From an uncultured Mycoplasmatota bacterium (GTDB taxonomy: Bacteria > Bacillota_I > Bacilli_A > RF39 > UBA660): a DNA stretch of 64,000 nucleotides. The notes beneath the pieces are model-generated. The model was not told where the DNA came from. It ran no database searches and saw nothing but the letters and a program-made list of their open reading frames with translations. Of this stretch, positions 25,372-33,891 are shown piece after piece. Each line of letters begins with the position of its first letter. The stretch's first letter is position 1. The position numbers were made by a program, and so were the translations under genes. The stretch lies in contig URQZ01000003.1 in assembly GCA_900550255.1 (NCBI GenBank), positions 1 to 64,000 on the forward strand, given 5' to 3'.

Positions 25372-25722
25372 TTATTTAATTGTTAGCTTCTCTGTTTTAT
25401 AATTATATTCATATGTCGTTGTTTTATAGGTAAATGTTCCTTTAGCACGACAATCGTTTGTTAATGTCATATCCATTATTCTAGGTGCTTCTCCATCAAA
25501 TAGTACTTCATCTGGATTAGTTATACGATCAGGAATCGGTCTTCCTTTAACCATTTCTAAAGAACAATAATCTTCAACCGCTTTAACAAAGGCAAGAGCC
25601 TGAGTTTTATCTGCTTTTGAAATTGTTTTACTAGCCGATTCATTTTTAAAAGGTTTTATTATTTTAAATAGAAATATAATTATTAAAATTGGTATTAATA
25701 GTTTTATTATTTTTTTTAACAC
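25372..25722 (-). CDS. Hypothetical membrane-anchored protein
   Basis: The 116-residue protein has one N-terminal membrane helix (about 5-22) and a small extracellular domain. Two cysteines ('EDYCSLEM', 'LTNDCRAKG') could form a disulfide. No family is recognised. It is encoded 13 bases before addA, the same distance as usual in an operon, but nothing links it to DNA repair. Confidence 0.55.
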   Translation of the reverse strand: MLKKIIKLLIPILIIIFLFKIIKPFKNESASKTISKADKTQALAFVKAVEDYCSLEMVKGRPIPDRITNPDEVLFDGEAPRIMDMTLTNDCRAKGTFTYKTTTYEYNYKTEKLTIK

Positions 25723-25749
25723 ACTATCACCTTCTAATATAATTATACT

Positions 25750-25774
25750 AAAAAAAGTAGATTTAATCTACTTA
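25750..25774 (-). terminator. Terminator after the 25772-26080 gene
   Basis: AAGTAGATT/AATCTACTT stem (25755-25763, 25765-25773) with a T run on the minus strand. Confidence 0.8.
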
Positions 25775-26080
25775 ACTAATTGTTAAATTTTCTTTTTTAT
25801 CTGGGATTAATTCTAATTGTTTTACTTTATTTTTATCTTTTATTGCTTGAAGCCAATGATAATTCTGATTAAACTTTATTTCATTTGCCTCTATTTTTCC
25901 AAATTTATCTACATTATAAATAAATTTATTGAGTAATAATTTTATATTTTTTAAAATTTTAAGTTCTTGTTTATAGTCATTACATATTAAAAATATCTCG
26001 TCTAATTTTGAAAATACATTTTGAATAAATTCCAAATATTCTTGCTTTGTTTTAATCGTTTCAGGAAAATAATAAAACAC
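25772..26080 (-). CDS. Hypothetical protein, start uncertain
   Basis: At least 102 helical, soluble residues. The only in-frame start near the front is a GTG without a ribosome site. The frame stays open for another 23 codons upstream ('LFAIAIVYNEDDIIDV') to just behind the previous gene, where AAAGG is followed by an ATG in a different frame. Either a non-ATG start or a frameshift near 26120 is possible. No family is recognised. Confidence 0.45.
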   Translation of the reverse strand: MFYYFPETIKTKQEYLEFIQNVFSKLDEIFLICNDYKQELKILKNIKLLLNKFIYNVDKFGKIEANEIKFNQNYHWLQAIKDKNKVKQLELIPDKKENLTIS

Positions 26081-26151
26081 ATCTATTATATCATCTTCAT
26101 TATAGACTATAGCGATTGCAAATAGTTTGATATCATGATTACCTTTATCAA

Positions 26152-26382
26152 TTAACGGTTATTTTTTCTTTTAGAACGGTGTTTTATTAAACGTTTCATA
26201 TCTTCTTCATCTAAGCAAAAATTTTCAATAAAACCACCTTCTACTATATGATCCATTTCTTCTTCAGTAAGTTCAGCAGGTACTGCAGGTATGCTTCTAT
26301 TGTTAGTTAATTGTATTCTTGGATATTTCTTACATTCTTCAAATAACTCCCTATATTTTTCAATAATTTTTATTTTGAACAC
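26152..26382 (-). CDS. Small hypothetical protein
   Basis: GTG at codon 6 of the open frame has GGAGG at eight bases and is the best start, giving 76 residues. The protein is charged and helical and contains 'ELTEEEMDHIVEGG', then ends in a very basic tail. The ELxxEExxxIxGG-like piece recalls double-glycine leader peptides, but the downstream part is not peptide-like and no processing genes are near. Function unknown. Confidence 0.5.
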   Translation of the reverse strand: MFKIKIIEKYRELFEECKKYPRIQLTNNRSIPAVPAELTEEEMDHIVEGGFIENFCLDEEDMKRLIKHRSKRKNNR

Positions 26383-26452
26383 ATAAATCACCTCCATAAA
26401 ATTATTGCCTACTATTATAACAAAAAAAAAGAATAAAAGTATATATTATTAT

Positions 26453-28798
26453 TTAATTATTATCAAGGAAAGACAAATCTTTGTATTCTTTTAAATTAAC
26501 AATATCTTCTTCTTTTAGATAGCATAGTTCTCTGTATTTACAATATTCACATCCTTTTAGATTATCTCCTATTCTTTTAGGATTAATATTGAAATTACCA
26601 CTCAATATATTTTTTTCAGCTTCTTCTATTTTTTTACTAACTATTTGTTCTAATAAATCAAGTTCTTTTTCATTTAAAATTTTCGAACATGAATAAAATC
26701 CTTTAGGACTTGTTTTTAAACTTTTAATCATATTACTATCTTTGTAAGTAATATCAAATTCTTCTAAAATGTTTTCTTGATTTAGACTGTAACCTTCTAA
26801 TTTTAAATTATTTTCTAACATTTCTTTATAATCTTTATTAGGATCTTTCGTTATTTTTTTATTAATAATTTTTTGGAGATATAATCCCATAACTTTAGCA
26901 TTTTTTATTTTTTTATTATTTTTAGCTAAATAAAGATAGATTGGCAATTGCATTTCAATACCATAAATAGTATTGGTTAAATTGGTTTTAGGATTTCCTG
27001 TTTTATAGTCAATTATAGCAACATAGTTAGTACCATCTATTTCTTTATACTTTAATTTATCAATAATTCCCATAAATGTTATTTTTACATTTCCTTCTTT
27101 ATTAATATAAATTTTTTCTTCATGTAATTCTTTTTCAAAATGAGAAATCTGATTCTGTTTTTTAATAGTATCAATTACAAACAATAATTCTTTTTTTAGT
27201 TTTTCTATAAAAAATTCTTCTTTTACATCAAACTCTCTATTATTTATATAGTTTTTAAATTCTTTTTCAAAATCAAAATTTTCATTAAAAGCTATTGATA
27301 ATATATAATGAAATAAGTTACCAATATACATTGAAAATGTTTCTTCGTATTTGCTTAATTTTAAAATATTTTCAACATAGTATCTAAAAGCGCATCGATA
27401 ATAATTATCAATACTTGAATATGATAATAATAATTTATTATCTAAATAATCCAGTAAATCTTCTTTATTAATTCCATTATACTTATTATTATAAGTTTGA
27501 TATTCAGGATTTGAAGTTATATGAGATAGTAAATCTAATGTTTCGGATTTTTGATTATATTTTATAAATTTATCTGTTTCTTTTGCAAGTTCTAATTTAT
27601 TATATATAGATGAATAATTATATTTATCATTGTTATTAATTTTTTCAATTTTAAATTTTTTATTTTCTAACAGCTTTGACTTATAACAATTTTCATATGG
27701 CGTTTTTAATTTATAAGTTATTATAATATTATTTATTCTTGCAATTTGATTCATTATTTTTTGACTCTCTAGTTTATTTAATAATACAGATGTATCTATA
27801 CCTAATTGTTCTTTTATTTGATCACTTAGATAATCTTCATCTTTATATATTTTAGGTATACTTTTCTGATTAAAATTCATTAAAAAGACATAATCATTAT
27901 TACTAAAGTAATTATCTAAATTTACTAATTTAATATTTTCTTGTAAATTTTTTAATCTTGTCGTTTTTAATTCTTCTTCAATACAAGTAATTACATATTC
28001 ATCAACATCATTTACAAAAGCGTATTTATTACAAATATTTAAAACCTTCTCATATATTTCTAAATTATTTTCTAATGATTTTAAAGCCATAGAAATATCC
28101 TTTGTTTCTTTTAACTGAATTAAAAATTTATTTACAAGGACATTTGAATATATATATTCATCGTTTAAATCAATATTTATATTAAAAAAGTCAAATATTC
28201 TTTTAAGGGGATTTATATACGTATCATCAATATTAACTATTTTTATTGATGATAAAGGTACATTCTTTTCCATTAATTTTCTAATTTGTGTTGCGACATA
28301 AACAATTTCTTCTTCTATATTTGAAAATTCATATACAACTTGTTCTTTTTTTATGGAACTATCATTTAAATAAGTAACTTTAGTTATTTTTTCAATTTCT
28401 TGAATTTTGCTTTTTTCATAATTATTAACATCATAGTTATAAACAATGATATCTACTGTTTTTAAATAATCTTTAAAATATTTATTATATATTAATAGAT
28501 TACTATCATCTAGTTCCTGTCTGATTTGTTTTAATTTTTCTACTTTTTCTTCTTTTGTATCAGTTTCATGATAAATGTTTTCTAGGTACATTTTAGCTAC
28601 ATCATAATTAAGATTATACTTTTTCATTAGGTAATAAACAGATCTTTCATCATAAGAAAAAGTTAAATTTCGAATAAATTCTTTCATTGACATAAATTTG
28701 AGACGATACATTGATTTTAAATTTAACAATATTTCTTCTTTGTATGATTCATTAGTAATTATTAATAAATCATCTTTTAAATATTTTAAAATTTCCAT
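26453..28798 (-). CDS. addB: AddB-like subunit with iron-sulphur nuclease domain
   Basis: The 781-residue protein ends in a RecB-type nuclease: 'LLSYSSIDNYYRCAFRYYVE' (first Cys), 'GIIDKLKYKE', 'AIIDYKTG', and 'CEYCKYRELC' (three further Cys). This is the 4Fe-4S staple of AddB. The N-terminal region keeps helicase-like folds but no Walker A motif is visible, unlike Bacillus AddB (about 1160 residues with a P-loop). So this is a shortened AddB/RexB-type. It is the first of the add genes, 18 bases behind ttcA. Confidence 0.82.
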   Translation of the reverse strand: MEILKYLKDDLLIITNESYKEEILLNLKSMYRLKFMSMKEFIRNLTFSYDERSVYYLMKKYNLNYDVAKMYLENIYHETDTKEEKVEKLKQIRQELDDSNLLIYNKYFKDYLKTVDIIVYNYDVNNYEKSKIQEIEKITKVTYLNDSSIKKEQVVYEFSNIEEEIVYVATQIRKLMEKNVPLSSIKIVNIDDTYINPLKRIFDFFNINIDLNDEYIYSNVLVNKFLIQLKETKDISMALKSLENNLEIYEKVLNICNKYAFVNDVDEYVITCIEEELKTTRLKNLQENIKLVNLDNYFSNNDYVFLMNFNQKSIPKIYKDEDYLSDQIKEQLGIDTSVLLNKLESQKIMNQIARINNIIITYKLKTPYENCYKSKLLENKKFKIEKINNNDKYNYSSIYNKLELAKETDKFIKYNQKSETLDLLSHITSNPEYQTYNNKYNGINKEDLLDYLDNKLLLSYSSIDNYYRCAFRYYVENILKLSKYEETFSMYIGNLFHYILSIAFNENFDFEKEFKNYINNREFDVKEEFFIEKLKKELLFVIDTIKKQNQISHFEKELHEEKIYINKEGNVKITFMGIIDKLKYKEIDGTNYVAIIDYKTGNPKTNLTNTIYGIEMQLPIYLYLAKNNKKIKNAKVMGLYLQKIINKKITKDPNKDYKEMLENNLKLEGYSLNQENILEEFDITYKDSNMIKSLKTSPKGFYSCSKILNEKELDLLEQIVSKKIEEAEKNILSGNFNINPKRIGDNLKGCEYCKYRELCYLKEEDIVNLKEYKDLSFLDNN

Positions 28799-28816
28799 TT
28801 TATCACCTCTATTTAA

Positions 28817-29635
28817 TTAATCATCATAGTCATCTAAAAAATTATATTTCATATCATCTTTATGATATCCAATAATTGTATTCAAGTTTATATTATAAAC
28901 ACTTTTAAAAATATTCATAGGAATATAACTACTTACTTTTTCTAAATTTTCAATTAATTCTTTTATTTCTTTTCTTTTCGATTCATTTTCTTTTTTACTA
29001 TTTTGTTCTGTAAATTTACAAGCACAATTTAAAAAACTAAGTTCATTATTTTTAGCCCATGAAATTATCTTTTTTTCTCTAATAAAATACATAGGTCTTA
29101 TAAGTTCTAAGCCTTCAAAATTAGTACTGTGCAATTTAGGCATCATGGTTTTAACTTCTCCACCATATAACATACTCATCAAAATAGTTTCTATAACATC
29201 ATCAAAGTGATGTCCTAAAGCTATTTTATTACATCCTAATTCTTTTGCTTTACTATATAAATTTCCTCTTCGCATTCTAGCACATAAATAGCATGGTGAA
29301 TCATCTATATTATCAACAATGTTAAATATTTCTGTTTCAAAGATAGTTATCGGAATTCCTAACTTTTTAGCATTATCTTCTATCTTTTTTCTATTTAACT
29401 TATTGTAACCCGGATCCATTACTAAAAATTCTAAATCAAAAGAAAATTTCCCATGGCGCTTTAATTCTTGAAAACATTTAGCCATAAGCATAGAATCTTT
29501 CCCACCGGAAATACAAACAGCTATTTTATCGTTTTCTTTAATCATTTCAAATTCATTTATTGCTTTAACAAATTTAGTCCATATATCTTTTCTATATTTT
29601 TTGATTATACTTCTTTCTATTTCTAACACTTCCAT
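28817..29635 (-). CDS. ttcA: TtcA/TilS-type PP-loop ATPase (tRNA 2-thiocytidine-like)
   Basis: The 272-residue protein has the PP-loop 'AVCISGGKDSMLMAKC' (about 39-54), 'CYLCARMRRG' (CxxC), 'LGHHFDDVIETI', and a further 'NCACKFTEQ' Cys cluster. These match TtcA, which uses an iron-sulphur cluster to thiolate C32 of tRNA. Some homologues in Bacillota act on other targets, so the exact nucleotide is an inference. Confidence 0.8.
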   Translation of the reverse strand: MEVLEIERSIIKKYRKDIWTKFVKAINEFEMIKENDKIAVCISGGKDSMLMAKCFQELKRHGKFSFDLEFLVMDPGYNKLNRKKIEDNAKKLGIPITIFETEIFNIVDNIDDSPCYLCARMRRGNLYSKAKELGCNKIALGHHFDDVIETILMSMLYGGEVKTMMPKLHSTNFEGLELIRPMYFIREKKIISWAKNNELSFLNCACKFTEQNSKKENESKRKEIKELIENLEKVSSYIPMNIFKSVYNINLNTIIGYHKDDMKYNFLDDYDD

Positions 29636-29671
29636 TTTATCACCTTTTATAGTTATTATTATATCATAGCT

Positions 29672-29699
29672 TTGTTTAATATTAAATATGTGTTATAAT
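29672..29699 (+). promoter_or_regulatory. Promoter of gpsA
   Basis: TTGTTT (29672-29677), 16-bp spacer, TATAAT (29694-29699). Confidence 0.6.
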
Positions 29700-29725
29700 T
29701 CTTAAGTAACTATAGAGGTGATTTT

Positions 29726-30697
29726 ATGAATATAGGAATATTAGGTACTGGAGCTTTTGGTATCGCTCTTGCTACTTGTGCTTTTAATAATAAAAATAAA
29801 GTGACAATGTGGACTAAATTTGAAGATGAATATAATATGCTTAAAGAGTATCACAAAAATATTAAAGTTCTTCCTGATACTATTATCCCAGAAGAAATTG
29901 AATTTACTTTAGATATGGAAGAATGTATTAAAGACAAAGATTTAATTATTATGGTTATTCCTAGTAGTGCTTATGAAGATGTATGTGTTGAGCTACAGAA
30001 GATTGTTTCTAAAGAGCAAATAATTTGTATTGCTTCTAAGGGTATTCATAATGGAATTTTTTTATCTGATATTGTTTCTAATTATTTAGATAATAATATC
30101 TGTGCTATTTCTGGTCCTTCTTTTGCAATTGATTTAATTTCTAACAAGCCAATTGGATTATCTATTGCTAGTAAAAATTTAAAAGTTTGCGACAAAGTTA
30201 TAACTGCATTAAGCAGTCCGAATTTGCGTCTAACTAAATCAAGTGATGTTATTGGTATTCAATTATGTGGAACAATTAAAAATGCTTTTGCGATTGGTTC
30301 TGGTATTTTAAACGGATTAAATTGTCTAGAATCAACTAAAGCTTCTTATTTAACGCAATGTTTAAATGAAACAAGAAAATTGTTAATTAAATTAAATTGT
30401 TCAGAAGAAACGGTTTTAGAATATGCTGGAATTGGCGATTTGATTCTTACATGTAATAGTACTAAGAGTCGTAATTTTAGTTTTGGTAATTTGATTGGAT
30501 CTAAAGAAGATAGTGATAAAATTGAGGTTTTTAAAGCTAACAATTTAATTGAAGGTATTTTAGCTTTAAAAAATATTTCTGAAATAGCTAAAAAAAATAA
30601 TATTGAAATTAATATTATTGACTATATACATAAAATTGTTTTTGATAATGAAAACCCTGATATTTTATTAAATTTTATAAACGAAAAAGCAAGTTAA
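29726..30697 (+). CDS. gpsA: Glycerol-3-phosphate dehydrogenase (NAD(P)+)
   Basis: The 323-residue protein has the N-terminal dinucleotide fold 'MNIGILGTGAFGIALA', then 'IASKGI', 'AISGPSFA' and the catalytic-domain signature 'GTIKNAFAIGSG' (Lys) with 'GIGDLILTCNS'. It reduces dihydroxyacetone phosphate to sn-glycerol-3-phosphate for phospholipids and teichoic acids. It is alone in its operon. The ribosome site is GAGGTG. Confidence 0.96.
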   Translation: MNIGILGTGAFGIALATCAFNNKNKVTMWTKFEDEYNMLKEYHKNIKVLPDTIIPEEIEFTLDMEECIKDKDLIIMVIPSSAYEDVCVELQKIVSKEQIICIASKGIHNGIFLSDIVSNYLDNNICAISGPSFAIDLISNKPIGLSIASKNLKVCDKVITALSSPNLRLTKSSDVIGIQLCGTIKNAFAIGSGILNGLNCLESTKASYLTQCLNETRKLLIKLNCSEETVLEYAGIGDLILTCNSTKSRNFSFGNLIGSKEDSDKIEVFKANNLIEGILALKNISEIAKKNNIEINIIDYIHKIVFDNENPDILLNFINEKAS

Positions 30698-30714
30698 ATT
30701 TTAACTTGCTTTTA
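30683..30714. terminator. Shared bidirectional terminator encoding both C-termini
   Basis: AAAAGCAAGTTAAA/TTTAACTTGCTTTT is almost a perfect palindrome between the convergent gpsA and glucosaminidase genes. It contains both stop codons, and both proteins end in Lys-Ala-Ser. Confidence 0.9.
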
Positions 30715-31327
30715 TCTTATCTATATATCTGTTTACTTGTGTTGCCCAAGTTTGACTTGCTGCATACTTAGGATTAATAAGTTCTGGTGTTGTTAGACCT
30801 TGCGCAACATAGTTATTATACAAATTATCTATATATCCGTTAATTCCATCTTCTAAAGTTGGAAAATATTTGTAAGAGCTATTACCACATGTTGGGTATC
30901 CTTTCATTCCTCCTACGTTATTACATTGTTTTACTAAATTACTACAATTCCAAGTACATCCTGTTTCATGAAGAACGATGGCAATTGATAAATATGGATC
31001 AATACCAAGTTCAATCGATCTTCTTGCAAAGATATCTCCTTTTCCTGAAAGAGTAGATGTTAACGAACGATTTAACTTATCTGTTAATTGTTCTAATGTC
31101 ATTCCATCATATACCAAGTTATTTTCTGCTTGTTTTTCTTGTTCTATATTTTTCAAAACAATATCAGCGTTTTCTTTTGGTATACTTTTTTCAGTTGTAT
31201 AGTTTTGTTTTTTTACAACTTTTTTTTCTCCTCCGGATAATTTAATACTTTGAAATGTAAATAATGATATTATTGTAAGTAAAGCAACCCCTAGTGATAT
31301 ATAGATAACTCTCCGATCTGCTTTCAC
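30701..31327 (-). CDS. Membrane-anchored N-acetylglucosaminidase-type hydrolase
   Basis: AGAGGTG five bases before a GTG at 31327 sets the start, giving 208 residues. A short basic head and one membrane helix (about 7-25) are followed by a linker, then the glucosaminidase (LYZ2-like) domain: 'FARRSIELGIDPYLSIAIVLHETG' with the catalytic Glu, 'NNVGGMKG', and 'FPTLEDGINGYIDNLYNNY'. Such enzymes cut the glycan strand of peptidoglycan at the cell surface. Two Cys pairs in the domain may form disulfides. Confidence 0.82.
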   Translation of the reverse strand: MKADRRVIYISLGVALLTIISLFTFQSIKLSGGEKKVVKKQNYTTEKSIPKENADIVLKNIEQEKQAENNLVYDGMTLEQLTDKLNRSLTSTLSGKGDIFARRSIELGIDPYLSIAIVLHETGCTWNCSNLVKQCNNVGGMKGYPTCGNSSYKYFPTLEDGINGYIDNLYNNYVAQGLTTPELINPKYAASQTWATQVNRYIDKIKAS

Positions 31328-31516
31328 TTTTTCACCTCTTTGTTTTTTTTGACGAAGCTTTTCCATCATACCATAACAACAAAACAAAGTCAAATTGAAA
31401 TCAAACATCTATATATATTATGTTTTTTTTAATCTTTTTTATACATATATTTATTGATACAATTTGATAATATATTATATGCATTATTTATTTTTTTAGT
31501 AGTCAATTTATCACTA

Positions 31517-32230
31517 TTACATTTCATCATCATCTAATTGTTCATTTTTAGTTTTGTCTATTTTTTTCCATCCTGATGATACAATTCCTGGTTCCATAAC
31601 AATTCGATTGACTAGTTTTTCAATTAGATTATTCTTATCACTACTTACTTGAAAGGTTGCATATATTCTTATTTTTCCGCCTTCTATTTCTTGACTTTCC
31701 ATGTTTGTTAGAAGCATATGTTCTTTATGTATACTTTGACTAATAAGTGTTCTTATAACTATTTCTTTTTCATCCTCGCAAACGACTTTTAAACTATAAT
31801 TTTCATATTTTTGATTTTTGTTATGAATCATATTTAGTTTTTGAGTTGTATATCTTAAAATGATGTTTGCAAATAGAATTAGTAGTGTTCCAATACATGC
31901 TTCCATTAAAAGTCCAGCTGCGCATAAACTACCTATAGCTGCATTACACCACAAAGTAGCAGCAGTATTTAGTCCTCTAATATTTGTTCCATCTTTTAAA
32001 ATTATTCCTGCACCTAAAAAACCTATTCCTGAAACTACTTGAGCGGCTATTCTTGTCATGTCAGCTGCGTTTGTTTGAACAGAAAAACTAACAAATAAGA
32101 AGGCTCCTATACTTACTAAGACGTTTGTTCTAAGCCCTATTGCTCTTCTTCTCCATTGTCTTTCTAGTCCAATACAAAAACTTAATAAAAAGCTCATTCC
32201 TATTCTAATTAAAAATACATCATATGTCAT
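31517..32230 (-). CDS. mgtC: MgtC/SapB-family membrane protein
   Basis: Start at MTYDVFLIR (AAAGGGG nine bases upstream), 237 residues. The N-terminal half has about four membrane helices with the family core 'LGLERQWRRRAIGLRTNVLV', 'QVVSGIGFLGAGIILKDGT' and 'RGLNTAATLWCNAAIG'. The C-terminal 90 residues form an ACT-like cytosolic domain. MgtC proteins modulate ATP synthase and Mg2+/phosphate homeostasis in other bacteria. It is monocistronic with a strong promoter and a hairpin in the leader. Confidence 0.9.
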   Translation of the reverse strand: MTYDVFLIRIGMSFLLSFCIGLERQWRRRAIGLRTNVLVSIGAFLFVSFSVQTNAADMTRIAAQVVSGIGFLGAGIILKDGTNIRGLNTAATLWCNAAIGSLCAAGLLMEACIGTLLILFANIILRYTTQKLNMIHNKNQKYENYSLKVVCEDEKEIVIRTLISQSIHKEHMLLTNMESQEIEGGKIRIYATFQVSSDKNNLIEKLVNRIVMEPGIVSSGWKKIDKTKNEQLDDDEM

Positions 32231-32251
32231 TTTTTTCATCCCCTTTAACAA

Positions 32252-32278
32252 AAGAAAACAATATTTGAATATTGTTTA
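32252..32278 (-). promoter_or_regulatory. Terminator-like hairpin in the mgtC leader
   Basis: AACAATATT/AATATTGTT stem on the minus strand followed by TTCTTTTG, between the promoter and the ribosome site. It could be a weak attenuator. Confidence 0.5.
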
Positions 32279-32300
32279 CTGCTTTTCAATCGGAATTTCA

Positions 32301-32329
32301 ATTATACTAAATAGTATTTAAAAAGTCAA
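32301..32329 (-). promoter_or_regulatory. Promoter of mgtC
   Basis: TTGACT (32324-32329), 17-bp spacer, TATAAT (32301-32306) on the minus strand, near-consensus. Confidence 0.85.
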
Positions 32330-32439
32330 ATAAATATTAATTATATAGTTCTTTTATTTAAAATAAATTTCCTTTTAATAAGTAAATTTGATTTGTTATC
32401 TTTTTTTCATATATAATATGAAAAGAAAGGAATATCTTT

Positions 32440-33057
32440 ATGGAAAATTTTTATTTAGAAAAACCATCTTTAAAAAGAAAAGAAGAAATAATTGAATATT
32501 TAAAAGAATTAGATACCTACAATTCCGATATTAATGGTATAGAAATGTTATATAAAATATATGAAGGATATCCATTTGACGAAGTATTAAATAATTGTTT
32601 AAAAAGAGAAAATGAAGAATATTCAAAAAAAATTAATAAATGTGCGATTAAAACTTTTTTACTTATAAGAAAAAAAGATAATCGAATTATTGGAGCCATT
32701 AATATTAGATGGAATTTGCCCGAGTCCATGAAAAAATTCAGTGGAAACATTGGATATGGAATAAGGCCTACAGAAAGAAGAAAGGGATATAATAAAATAA
32801 ATTTATATTTAGGATTAATTGAAGCAAAAAAAGTTGGATTAGAAAAAATTACGCTAGTTTGTTCGTCTGATAATATTGGATCAAATAAAACATTACTAGC
32901 ATTAGGCGGTATACTAGTTAGAGAAGAAATTGATCCATCAGACGGAGAATTAACTAAAATATATCATTTTGATGTTGACGACTGCATCAAAAATTACAGA
33001 GAAGTGTATAAAAACATTATCACTAATAGTGAAAATAAAATGAAAAAATCAATTTAA
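32440..33057 (+). CDS. GNAT-family acetyltransferase
   Basis: The 205-residue protein shows 'IIGAINIRWNLP', 'GNIGYGIRPTERRKGYNKINLYLGL' (acetyl-CoA loop RRKGYN) and 'ITLVCSSDNIGSNKTLLALGG', close to the streptogramin/ribosomal-type GNATs that act on small molecules or protein N-termini. It is transcribed alone, divergent from mgtC. Substrate unknown. Confidence 0.82.
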   Translation: MENFYLEKPSLKRKEEIIEYLKELDTYNSDINGIEMLYKIYEGYPFDEVLNNCLKRENEEYSKKINKCAIKTFLLIRKKDNRIIGAINIRWNLPESMKKFSGNIGYGIRPTERRKGYNKINLYLGLIEAKKVGLEKITLVCSSDNIGSNKTLLALGGILVREEIDPSDGELTKIYHFDVDDCIKNYREVYKNIITNSENKMKKSI

Positions 33058-33096
33058 TATACTTAGAAATAACAAAATAATGTTTAAAACATTAAA

Positions 33097-33132
33097 AAAC
33101 TCTTAGAATTGTATAATTTTAAGAGTTTTTAT
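33097..33132. terminator. Terminator after the GNAT gene
   Basis: AAACTCTTA and TTAAGAGTTT pair around a loop of about 13 bases, followed by TTTATT. The A-rich left side allows function in both directions. Confidence 0.75.
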
Positions 33133-33158
33133 TAAATCTTCGCCATTTTGTTTCTATA

Positions 33159-33284
33159 TTAATAAAGTTCAGAATCGTCAGGACCTTTAGGATCTGATGT
33201 GTAAATAGCAATTTCTGCATCATATTTTTCACTATTTGGTGTTAACGCTTTAATTACAGATTTATTATCTTCCATTTTCATCAT
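33159..33284 (-). CDS. 41-residue small protein overlapping the upstream gene
   Basis: The frame ATGATGAAAATGGAAGAT starts inside the last six codons of the 33265-33636 gene and reads 'DNKSVIKALTPNSEKYDAE' through 'YTSDPKGPDDSELY' to a TAA. The overlap would allow coupled translation. It ends just before a terminator. No family is recognised. It is acidic and has no membrane segment. Confidence 0.4.
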   Translation of the reverse strand: MMKMEDNKSVIKALTPNSEKYDAEIAIYTSDPKGPDDSELY

Positions 33285-33636
33285 ACTCTTTTTTTATATT
33301 AGATAATATTTTGCCAATTTGAAACAAAGAATATGATATCCCGTTCATATGAAATATATTTTCTAAATCAGCCAAGCACAGTTCGAATTCAGAAATAATG
33401 GGTTCAATCATCTTATATTCACTAATAATTAATTCATATTTTTTTATTTCATAATAATAATTCCATTTTTTTATTTTTAAATAAACATCATTAATATAGT
33501 TAATTATTTCATCTTTTGATAATTCAAAATATATTTTATTTTCTAAACTATTTGCTTTTTCTTTGTCATTTTCTAAGTTAATTAATATATATTCTAAATT
33601 ATTTAAAAAATCAATTTGTGAAAATTTCTTGCTCAT
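33265..33636 (-). CDS. Hypothetical helical protein
   Basis: The 123-residue protein is charged, helix-rich and without signal or membrane segment ('MSKKFSQIDFLNNLEYILIN'). The pattern suggests a small coiled-coil bundle. AGGAGAAC precedes the start. No family is recognised. It may be co-expressed with the overlapping 41-residue frame. Confidence 0.5.
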   Translation of the reverse strand: MSKKFSQIDFLNNLEYILINLENDKEKANSLENKIYFELSKDEIINYINDVYLKIKKWNYYYEIKKYELIISEYKMIEPIISEFELCLADLENIFHMNGISYSLFQIGKILSNIKKEYDENGR

Positions 33637-33747
33637 ATAGTTCTCCTCTGGTATAGAATATCATTAATTGTATTTTTTTCAAATTAAAAAACAACCTTTC
33701 AGTTGTCATATACTTAAATTGCATAAATTATACAATAAATTTCAATC

Positions 33748-33824
33748 TGGGGCGCGATAAGGGGATCGAACCCTTGCATAACGGAACCACAATCCGCCGT
33801 GTTAACCACTTCACCAATCACGCC
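33748..33824 (-). tRNA. tRNA-His (anticodon GTG)
   Basis: The cloverleaf has the extra G at position -1 paired with C73 that is specific for tRNA-His (8-bp acceptor GGCGTGAT/ATCGCGCC). It has anticodon loop TTGTGGT giving GTG, T-arm GGTTCGATCC, and an encoded CCA. Confidence 0.95.
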
Positions 33825-33891
33825 ATGTAACACAAGTTACATGATATATTCTATCAGTAATTTGTCGTTTTTGCAAGTCCTTTTAATAAAT

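Noticed and set aside
26152..26382. Double-glycine (bacteriocin-like) leader
   Set aside because: ELTEEEMDHIVEGG resembles a leader, but the part after GG is a highly charged, cytosolic tail, and no peptidase-transporter or modification gene is near.
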